From Neodontobutis hainanensis (Eukaryota > Chordata > Actinopteri > Gobiiformes > Odontobutidae): DNA of 64,000 nucleotides. The notes below the pieces were generated by a model. That model was not told where the DNA came from and ran no database searches. It worked only from the letters and a program-made list of their open reading frames with translations. Location of the stretch: contig JALDNG010000007.1 in NCBI GenBank assembly GCA_024349245.1, positions 6,947,501 to 7,011,500 on the forward strand. The letters run 5' to 3'. This document shows, in pieces, positions 55,027 to 64,000 of the stretch (position 1 is the first letter of the stretch; the number at the start of each line of letters is the position of its first letter). Made by a program: the position numbers and the translations under genes.

Positions 55027-56666
55027 CTAAAATAAAAAAGGGCCAACTAAGACAATGAGGTTTTATTAGTTATATAATGGAACCTTAATGTAAGTCGCAT
55101 TGAATGAAAACGTCAACAAAAAAAAAGTAAAATGTAACACTGGTGAGTGTAAGCCTTGTGTAAGTTGCTTTGGATTAAAGCATCTGCTAAATAACTAAAT
55201 GTAAAATGTCTAAATCTAAAGTACCCTTAAGGCAGAGCACAAGAGAGACGTCACTATCATAAAGCCGCCAGCCTGCGCCTGTTATATCTGTGGAAAAGTG
55301 GGCTGGGGACCTAACGCTGCCTCTCAGAAAGTGTGTCTGGCTCAAATTTACCCCCTATCTGTCACAGCCACATCAGACAATTGTCAAGAGTAAGTGATGT
55401 GTCCTTTTGTAGGCTTATCAGCATGACACAAACACTGGTCTTCATAGACATTTGTGCAAAGTCACGAGACAACCCTTAGAAACTGTTAGACAACGCTAAA
55501 CAGATTAAGACTGCACAATACAGAGGTTTATTGCAATATCAACATATTCATTATACTTATTGCAAAAATACAGTTTGAACTGTGAATCATATTTTTAAGT
55601 CAGTGTGGTGGACCTGTGTATTGAAAAACATTTTTCATTAGTGTCTCCGTCTTAAAAATCTAAATGTCTTACTTTTTTTTTCTCCTGTCATTTGGAAATT
55701 TAGACAAAAAAATTTGCCCTTTGCACTTCCTTCTCCTAAAACTTTGCACAAGACATATGTGGCATTATGGTGAAATATTATGGGCCCAAGATTACTGGCT
55801 GAAGCAAAGACTGATTTTATATATTTTGTTATAAACCCTTTATGACCACGTAAGAAGGCTTTTAATACATTAACCCCCACTTTTTTTTTTTAAAGTTTAC
55901 TAGGATGAACTGAACTCGACGACATGCTGGTGAAGTGAATAGTCATAAAATAAGATTGTAAAGCTATGGCTAAAATGACTTTGGTAAACGCTTTTAAAAT
56001 ACATATATATAAATATACACATGTTCTCAGCAGCAAACAACAATGTGCTGCCTCTCACTCATGCGCTCTACATAAGAGATGACATCATGTTGGGTCAGCT
56101 TGGGTTTTAGTGCTCAGCTTGTCATCTACGTCTGCCATTTCGAGCGCGTCACGTTTGCCTACACTCACTTTTAACACTGGTTATTAAACGGGTCACAGCA
56201 TTAAATTGTTCCTCTTTAAGAGAATGCAAACACTGGCCTCTGCGATGACAGATTCATATTAATGTTACTGTTTTTATTCATTAAGAAGCAGGCAATAAAA
56301 AAGTGTCAAAAATGTCAGTAGGGACGCTATACTTTGGCGTGTGTAAGGAGACGTAGTAAATAGTGTATAGTAAAATGCTGCTCAAGTCATGTGTGGTGGA
56401 CGCTACATAGTCACAACCGAGAGCCATTGTGACTGAATGATAGTAAAACCCCACTCACAACAATGTACGACACGATGAAAGAACCGCAGTCATAAGGACG
56501 TAAAACATTTACGCATAGCGACCCATATTTCCTGACAATGCTAAAATAACACCACGGGCAAGTTAAAAAAAAAAAAAAAAAAAAAACGTCCAGTCGCTCT
56601 GTCGGCTTAAAAAAATCTCATTGAACACTTGACTACAACCTGTCACCCTTTCATCACCTTACTCAC
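55027..56666. other. taok3 intron 1, promoter-proximal part
   Basis: No gene. An A run lies at about 56567-56586. Confidence 0.45.
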
Positions 56667-56740
56667 CCGTTGTGGAACAAGCCAAAGCGCTGGTCGCTTC
56701 AATTGAAAAGAAGAATATCCAAATGTGAGCGTAGATTTGA
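56667..56740 (-). other. taok3: Possible alternative first exon of taok3
   Basis: A second good minus-strand donor (CAACGG then GTGAGTAAGG, with GT at 56666-56665) lies about 420 bp downstream of the main candidate. It may mark an alternative untranslated exon. There is no other support. Confidence 0.2.
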
Positions 56741-57087
56741 AGCAGGTGCATAGACATCAATCAACAAAACATGCACTTGGTTCAGCCTCAGAGCTGTACA
56801 AAGCAGACCTACGCACTTAACCCAGGAGCAGACACTGCGCTCTGTACTCACTACCTCCGAGCAGTGGCCGCAAACAACGTCGAAAACAAGCGACAGTTTA
56901 TCGTTATTACTTCAGGTTTAACATTTGAACATTACCGATACTTTAACTGCTTTAACATTTAGCTCGTACCATAGCCTTGGAGCCAAGAGGAAGTGTCATC
57001 CCCGTGTGAGTGCTAGCACAAGCTTCTGTTAAGCGCCAATGACAAGATAAACAGACAGTAAAACAAAAACTGAGACAAAAGGCTTAC

Positions 57088-57283
57088 CTTGAGCAAAAGT
57101 ACTCCTTGTTGTAAACCATGCGCACTTCAGAACCATTTGCCCGTTGTCTGAGGCCGTCGATGTGACTTTGCGAAGTGCTGTCAGTCGGTGTGGACTTCCT
57201 GAATGACGGAGCAGCCCGTGTTTGACAGCTCCTTTGGCACACACGCAGCGGAAATAAAGTTGTCTACTGTCGTGGGTCGACAC
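57088..57283 (-). other. taok3: Candidate non-coding first exon of taok3
   Basis: On the minus strand a strong donor (CTCAAG then GTAAGCC) follows G/C-richer sequence and ends the exon at 57088. The upstream limit is a guess. It faces suds3 head to head, as expected if taok3 starts beside suds3. If right, intron 1 is about 31 kb. No coding potential is needed here, because the taok3 ATG is in the next exon. Confidence 0.45.
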
Positions 57284-58251
57284 GATGTGCTCTTTTCAAA
57301 AATGCACGGTATTCAGGCTGCTTTTCGCAGTACAGATATGACATTAAATCTACTAAAGTAGCAAATCAATCTAATCCAAAAAAAAAAAAACCGCTCAGCT
57401 TATTATCCTGTCGCTTCCTCATAAAAACATATGGAAAAAGGTTTACAACAAACTATCACAATGCTTATTTTATTTGCAATTCATTAAAGATGCATGAACT
57501 GACTCATCCCGATTCTGTTGCAACTTTAGAGATGGCAAATACCGGCGCTTAAATAAATCTACTTGGTGCAATGCTGCCACCTGCTGCTTCCAAGGGGTCT
57601 AACATAAGTGTCATTAGCCTCAAAATAAATTATCAATAAGCGAATCTCTTTTAAAAATATAAATAAATATTTTGCTATAGGTATCACTGAATATCTGATT
57701 GTGTGCGCACACTAATGTGTATAGACTTGAATCAGCTACAGCCTATCTCTTCTGCATGTTTTACACACATGGTATAAGGGTAAAGTATTATCTTGTTGGG
57801 GAAAACACAAGCACGTGTTCCCATATTAATTATTACATTTAATGCGTGTATTTCAGTATTATCCCACCGGCATTATGCAATAATCAAAAAGTAAATATTT
57901 ATAATGATTATTGTAGTTTTTGGTTTATACATTGATAGATACGCCAAAAGGCCAAAACCGAGAGCCAAGTACCTCAGTAATATGCCTGTTTATATATCTG
58001 GCGTTACTCCAAAATAGCCTAATATAATATACTTATCATAAAACAGTACTTCTTTTATAAACGAACAGTAAGGTATCATACAAAGAAATGTTATTTGTAC
58101 AATGTTTAAAATTTTGGAGTGCGACAGTGTATGCAGGCATTTTCACAGGCAGCTACGTCCTTAGGGGTCCTTTCGGTTGTAGGCGCTGTTCCAAGGAGCA
58201 AAACACAAATCGATTGTTTATTTTGTGTTTGTTTACGTTTTTAAAGTGGAA
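57284..58251. promoter_or_regulatory. Divergent taok3/suds3 promoter interval and suds3 5' UTR
   Basis: About 1 kb separates the candidate taok3 first exon (minus) from the suds3 ATG (plus). No ORF is convincing. The interval is A/T-rich and includes a CTCF-like core at 57574-57587. It must hold the promoter of suds3 and probably that of taok3. Start sites are not visible from the sequence alone. Confidence 0.5.
57574..57587 (-). promoter_or_regulatory. CTCF-like core motif near the taok3/suds3 promoters
   Basis: The minus strand reads GCAGCAGGTGGCAG, 13 of 14 to the CTCF core consensus. Confidence 0.4.
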
Positions 58252-61200
58252 ATGGCTTCAACTATGCTCTCACCTATGGTTGATTATTACAACGATGAAG
58301 AAGACCTCGATAGTGTGGACGAGGACGATGACCGTAGTTTCAGAGGACGAGATTCAGAGGAAGGTGCGTAATTCGAAGTCACTAATAGCGCTCTAACCGC
58401 GGGCTCGGTCTATTTGTTGGCAAAGAAACGGGAACACACAATTATTGCATTTACTCAGCTTTGTATCTAATGCAATGTTTTATTTTAGCCATAACCAAAA
58501 GGCTGCAGAAAGGTTATATTTTGTTGTTTAATTTATCATGGAGCATATTTTAGTGGCGTTTCATTTCGCTAAAAGCTCAGTCACATTTAAAAAGCTAGCT
58601 AGCTAAATAAAATAAACTAGCTTCTCCACATTGTTTACCCAAACGGTCAAGACAAGATACATTTCACGTGCATGTAGCGATGTGTTGCAAAATATTTCGT
58701 ACTATTTTGTGTCTGTGGTCTTTGTTGAGTTAGCATACTATTAAAGTTAACAGCTAGCTATTTGAGTGAATCGCCACTTTACCACACTACTGACTGTCCA
58801 AAAATAAAAGCACCAGGATATGATGCGAGTAAGAATTATAAATAAAGCAAAGCTTGATCATATTCATAAAAGGCTCGTCATGTTGTGGGCCCATATTTAA
58901 CCAACAAGCTAGCGCTATGCAAGTTAGCGCTGAATGCGAGCATTGACAGATCGCAGACGCGAAACCTTGGTGCTGTGTCCACTGCAATGCCCTTTTCACA
59001 CTGTTGGTGAGACGGGACGGGTTACAGTGGACGAGACAGAAAGATAAGAGGACAGCAAAGCCATGACAGCACTTCAAGGTTGGCCTCTTTACTCGACAAT
59101 GCCTTTCTCTCCTAAGTTGTGGGTTGCTTTTATGTTTTGGCAAACTATTAGAACAAATACCGAGTTACTAACTGAACACAGACTGGGCTAAATAAGGCTA
59201 GCACACTGATGCTAACCGAAAATGAAACTGCTGTGTCAGCTCAACACGTCTCACTGGGCCTTTCCTTGCCTCGTATCACAGTTTTAAGGTAACCTCCGGA
59301 CACGTGCCTATAAACAGCATTTTTATAGTTAACATATTTTCTGTGTCTTGGGAGAGTTCATAACGCCCAAGTTAGCTTGTACCAGACCCACTGGCACCAA
59401 TTCTTTTTAGTTTCGGCATTCGTCCGACGCTTGAAAGGCTATAACAGTCATGGCATATACTGACTAATGTGGTTAGCAATTATAAAAGACGTGGCATTGT
59501 AACTTGTGCTGCTTACCAGCTCTCATGTCTTTGATCTCAACTCTGATTAACACTGCGTACACCATTATATCACCGGTGCCACGCACGTCATATCTATTTA
59601 GTGTGCTCAGCTCTCTTTGTGGAATTACATTCAGCATTTACCTCGAAGGAGACAGTCATTCTCTTATAACACAAAATTCTTAGTAGATAAATAATAAAAT
59701 AGTTTGATTCAAGTGACAACATTTTCTTTTGTTTCCCAGACACGGAAGATGCCAGTGAAACAGACCTTGCCAAACATGACGAAGATGACTATGTTGAAAT
59801 CAAAGAGCAGTAAGTACATAGCCAAATTGTTTTGTTTTTTTGTTTTTTTTACAAAGGAGTGTTAGGCTTTGGATTCCTCTTCATATTATGGTTAACTTGT
59901 TGCTTGTGTCTTTCCAGAATGTATCAAGACAAACTGGCCTCTCTGAAAAGACAGTTGCAACAACTACAAGAAGGTAGAGTTCATTATTATTATATTTGTA
60001 TTTCCACTTCATTGTTCACATATGTGGGTTGATGGGGCCTTATGGGGTGGATCACAATCTGAAAGCTGTGATCCACCCCATCAGGCACAATCGAGACATA
60101 CATGGTAGTATTTTAATTACAAATATTATTAACTTATAGTAAATAAAAATGTCTTTTACAGGTACACTGCAAGAATATCAGAAGAGGATGAAGAAGCTGG
60201 ACCAGCAGTACAAAGAACGACTTAGAAATGCAGGTAAGACTCCAGCTCTACTTTTTAGATTTGCACTGATTTATGAGGACAATTGTCACGGTTGTCTACT
60301 GTTGAGAACAACATGTTTAGAACCTCTGTTTCATGTAATAAAATGTCATTCTGATCTATTTACAGATCTATTCCTACAACTTGAGGTATGTATATTGATT
60401 GACCATACACTTTTGAATGATTGCAAGTTCCCAAGTTCTGTCTTGCTTCTTTGTACGTGCTTTAATGTCTTTTTTTTTTTTTTTTTACCTTTGCAGACAG
60501 AGCAGGTGGAGAGGAATTATATTAAGGAAAAGAAGGCAGCCGTGAAAGAGTTTGATGATAAAAAGGTTGAACTGAAGGAAAACCTCATCGCTGAGCTAGA
60601 GGAGAAGAAAAAAATGATAGAGAATGAAAAATTAACAATGGAGCTGACAGGCGGTAAGAGCCAGGGTTAATAATCTGACGCTTTGGGTGTAAGATGGATA
60701 AATGTAGGCTGGTTCACTAAAGAGGAGTGGTTTTCATTCCTGTTATTTATCTTTATAAGCAGAACATGTATTCTAACCAGATTTTCTGTGATATTTTAGT
60801 TCACTGTGTACAAGTGTTGTCTTATTTGAATGTTGTGGTTAAATTTTCCTTGAATCCCCCCCATGGATAGACTCTATGGAGGTAAAACCTATCATGACTC
60901 GGAAGCTGCGGAGACGTCCCAATGATCCTGTACCAATACCAGACAAACGGAGGAAACCAGCCCCAGATATCCTTTTCTTGAAAATGTTATAGGCTTATTT
61001 ATGTGTAGAAACATATAAAAATGCACAATCTTACATTTTCATTATTACTATTTACTTCAGCCCATTCATCACTATCGTTCAGTATGTCTTTCTTAACAAT
61101 CAATACCTCAGTTAAATTATTTGTTAACAGAAGACCAGATATTGGAAGATTTAAGAACACTGAATAAGGTAATTGCTCTGTCATCAAATTAAAAATAGCA

Positions 61201-62339
61201 TGTTGTGACATCTTCTAATAATTCGGCCTTTCTCTTGACAGTTAAAGTCACCAAAACGGCCAGGTATGTGTGACCTGATACTTTGTATATTATTGTTTCT
61301 ACCTCTATTTAATTGTCAAGTGTGTTTTCAGCTTCTGTTTCTTGTTTAGTATCGCCTTCATCCCCTGAGCACATTCCCTCAGCCCCCATGGAAAACCCCT
61401 CGCAGCGTTATGAAGCCCGCATTGAGGAAGGCAAACTGTACTATGACAAAAGATGGTGAGTTCAAAGTGACCACGGCTGGTAATATTTTCACCACTAGAT
61501 GGCAGTATTGCCACAGGCTTCAAAAGACAATGAACGTACATCTACTATATTTTGTATTCTGCAAGTTAAACAAGTTAATTTGAGAAGTTTGTTTTAAATT
61601 ACATACTGAAAGGAGACCGTTTAGAATTAGTTTATTCACATTGTCTTTGTTTTTAAAGCAACACTGTAACTTTTCATCTCAAATTACAGTCATTAAAATA
61701 ATTGTAATGGTTTCTTTCTTAACATGAAACAGGAAAACTAACACCCTTTTGAAAGACAAAAGTAGCTCCCAGTTTGATAGATTCTTTACCAAGTCAAAGC
61801 TTGCATATATAAGACATTTATTGAGAGGTAACAGTCCCATGTGAGTTTACAGCTGTAGTTGTCTCAATCTTGAGAAAAGATATAATTGCATTAATTATCA
61901 GTGCTTTATCTTTAGTTAGGTTTGAAATTGAACCGTTTGAAGCTGAAGGTGTATAATGTCTGGAAGGATAGCCTGAAGGTGACATATTGACTGGTGATCA
62001 TATGAAGTGTATTAACCTCCACAGTAACCTATGAATTAATGGTTTTGTGTGTGCTGATACTACAGGTACCACAAGAGCCAAGCCATCTACCTGGAGTCAA
62101 AGGACAACACAAAGATTAGCTGTGTCATCAGCTCAGTGGGGACCAATGAGGTGACTTGCACTGGCAGGTTTTATAGACGGACAAGAAGTTGTCTGTATCA
62201 TTATTTTGCATTGACAGGAACCTGTGTATTTGCTCCTTAGATCTGGGTGAGAAAGACAAGCGACAGTACAAAGATGAGGATCTACCTGGGACAGCTGCAG
62301 AGAGGAGCATTTGTTATCCGCCGACGGTCGGCCGCATGA
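58252..62339 (+). CDS. suds3: Sin3 histone deacetylase corepressor complex component SDS3
   Basis: Twelve coding exons: 58252-58363, 59740-59809, 59918-59973, 60162-60233, 60366-60385, 60497-60653, 60871-60966, 61107-61168, 61242-61263, 61350-61455, 62066-62150, 62241-62339. They total 957 nt, giving 318 aa (human 328), and all phases match. SDS3 holds HDAC1/2 to SIN3 in the nucleus and supports corepressor activity and heterochromatin function. An acidic N-terminus is followed by the coiled-coil Sds3 region ([33 protein letters not shown]), a basic segment ([19 protein letters not shown]) and a conserved C-terminus ending RRRSAA. The human N-terminal Ala/Pro stretch is shorter here. Exons 5 and 9 are only 20 and 22 nt. 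Intron 7 is AT-AC and all others are GT-AG. The start [18 protein letters not shown] aligns with the acidic family N-terminus. Confidence 0.97.
60042..60081. repeat. Perfect 15-bp hairpin in suds3 intron 3
   Basis: The left arm 60042-60056 (ATGGGGTGGATCACA) and right arm 60067-60081 are exact reverse complements, with a 10-nt loop (60057-60066). It sits between exon 3 (ends 59973) and exon 4 (starts 60162). Function is unknown. Confidence 0.85.
60967..61106 (+). other. suds3: U12-type AT-AC intron in suds3
   Basis: The 140-bp intron begins ATATCCTTTT and ends AC. Exon 7 ends CCAG and exon 8 begins CTCAGTTAAAT, and the join restores Ala-Gln-Leu-Asn-Tyr exactly as in the family. TTTCTTAAC at 61089-61097 matches the U12 branch-site consensus TTCCTTAAC at 8 of 9 positions and lies about 10 nt before the 3' end. 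No GT-AG choice keeps the conserved frame. The minor spliceosome is therefore the likely agent. Confidence 0.9.
61492..61505 (+). promoter_or_regulatory. CTCF-like core motif in suds3 intron 10
   Basis: CCACTAGATGGCAG fits the CTCF core at all 14 positions as I know it. Confidence 0.45.
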
Positions 62340-63470
62340 AACATTATCCCTCCATCGCCATTGGTTTCTCCATCCATCTGTTCATCCATCCACAGTCGTA
62401 TCTCAGTTGAATTTGACATGCAGTTTTGCATTCTTCAACCACTAACAGCACCTCATCTCTGTTTAAGGATAATTATGTACTTCTTCCTACATAAACCAGA
62501 TGTTAAATCAGAAACAGAAAGCTTTATTTGTCACCGTGTGGCATGTGTGAGTTCATTGAAGCTCACTTCTCATTGTCCCAAGCAACACACTTTCTTTTGG
62601 AAAGATGCTGAGTTTGACATTTGTAAGTTGCTGTCCTTTTTATATGATTTAATGCTTTATCTTATTTTTCTCCATGTGTGCAGGACTTAAAGACTGTGTA
62701 GTTTAACTCAATTTCCATGTGGAGGATAAGCAGACTCTTGATTTGTACTATGTTGCATTTATTAAACCTGTCTTTGATAAACAAGATGACTGTGTGACTG
62801 AGTTGGACCACGTCAAAGGTTTTGTACTGTGTACCCAAAAAAAACGAAATGGAGAGCAATCCTGTTTGTTTTCTTGCCTCTGTTGCCGCTTCATGACATT
62901 GATGTGCCAGTGTCTCTGTGTAATCGTCTTGACCGTGTCACAGCACAGTTCCACTCGGCTCACACAGGCGTCCCTCTGCCCTGTAAACAGCTGAATTATT
63001 TGGCATTCAACACAGCTCTCCCGAAGCCTGCGTTTTCCCTCCTGTCCTGTTGCTTTTTCCGGATGGCATTTTTCTCTTTGCCTGACTTAATGACACAGCC
63101 TGACAAAGAAGGACAATTACAGTTTTTTTCCATGGCGCACAAAATGCAGGGCTCCTTTCAAAAGAATCATAGTCCAGAAACACATCAGGAGTGATTGCTC
63201 TGTCTAATGCAGAGGCTTGAAATGAGCTGATGGTGAATGCCCTTGTTGTGGTCTGCTGCTGCTTGGAATTTTGTGTATTTAGGTCAGAAACCATCAGTTT
63301 TAAACCTAACCCTCTGTGTCTCATTGCAGTCGGCCTATTTTAATTGATGTGGGATCAATAGCTCAGTACTGTAAATTTGTAATTATCTGAAAATGTTTTC
63401 TCATTATACATAATTGTCCTATAAATGCAACTTGCTTTTGCCCTAAATAAAAAGCACTGTGGCGATACCT
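62340..63470 (+). other. suds3: suds3 3' UTR (probable extent)
   Basis: No ORF here is convincing. An AATAAA at 63446-63451 gives a UTR of about 1.1 kb. The transcript could continue further, since T-rich sequence runs to the window end. Confidence 0.5.
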
Positions 63471-64000
63471 TGAAATATTCAGATACTTAAATTAGCTTAA
63501 TTATTTGACTTTTCTAAATCATACTACTGCTGTTATAGGTGCAAGAAAGTCTTCAGTGTTTTGTTAATATCTGCCCTCTACAGTGGCTATAGCTGAGAGC
63601 TTTATGTTTGTGGCGTGTCCGTCACTTCTCTATCATTTAGGTCTGGAATATGGTCAGTGTCTGTTCATTCAGAATGTCTGTTCTGTGCAATAATGGTGTA
63701 AGAAAAAGTTGTCACAGTGTACATTGACAATATGCTGCTACACTTTTACTGTATATTATCTCTATAAAAATACTTTCTTTTACATTTCTTTTGGGCTAAG
63801 GTTTGACCATGGACTTTCTTTGACTCTTTTTACACTACTGCGGTTTCTACCAGGCTGGAGACATTTCATTACACTTTTTTAAGGTTTTTCACCTCCAGGT
63901 AAAAGCAAACGTTGATGGTGCTGCTTTTTGACACTTTTATGTCTGATTCCTTATAATTACCCAGAGAATATCACTATGTTTCCATTCAATACAAAGTTAA
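63471..64000. other. Sequence downstream of suds3, no feature seen
   Basis: A/T-rich sequence without an exon-like segment or a repeat I recognise. It may be a distal part of the suds3 3' UTR. Confidence 0.4.

Noticed and set aside
58088..58396. 102-codon plus-strand ORF across suds3 exon 1
   Set aside because: It is out of frame with suds3 and runs through the intron donor.

Overview
The window is nuclear DNA of a ray-finned fish. Its genes have many short exons, long dinucleotide microsatellites, a Ty3/gypsy element with a PNMA-like Gag, Tc1/mariner and hAT relics, and a dispersed repeat of the type common in fish. I cannot name the species. It holds three protein genes in the order pebp1 (+), taok3 (-), suds3 (+). 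As I recall, human 12q24.23 has the same order and orientation (PEBP1, TAOK3, SUDS3), so this is an old conserved block.

Layout. Positions 1-2379 are upstream of pebp1 and contain a hAT-like non-autonomous transposon (936-2009) with a second MITE nested inside it (1245-1589). pebp1 (2380-3474, four exons, 187 aa) and taok3 (coding exons 25818 down to 5222, 19 coding exons, 898 aa) are tail to tail, with a small hAT-like MITE between them. taok3 has a very long first intron (about 25930-57087). It holds the youngest and largest repeat, a Ty3/gypsy element (28882-38376) antisense to taok3, plus a MITE, a decayed Tc1/mariner copy, a CA microsatellite and fragments of a fish repeat. The taok3 non-coding first exon (about 57088-57283) and suds3 exon 1 (ATG 58252) diverge across roughly 1 kb. 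suds3 (58252-62339, 12 exons, 318 aa) ends the window with its 3' UTR.

All three genes assemble with correct exon phases and near-human protein lengths, so they appear intact. PEBP1/RKIP modulates Raf-MEK-ERK signalling, TAOK3 is a STE20-type MAP3K acting on p38/JNK, and SUDS3 is a Sin3-HDAC corepressor subunit. They share a neighbourhood and are not an operon or a known joint pathway.

Main points of interest: an AT-AC (U12-type) intron in suds3 with a matching branch-point motif; Asn in place of the regulatory Ser153 in pebp1; a near-identical LTR pair around a PNMA/ARC-type Gag whose frames are broken, while all visible LTR indels lie in homopolymers (possible assembly errors); a 15-bp perfect hairpin in a suds3 intron; and nested MITEs with clear target-site duplications. 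I found no RNA gene, CRISPR array or prokaryotic feature.
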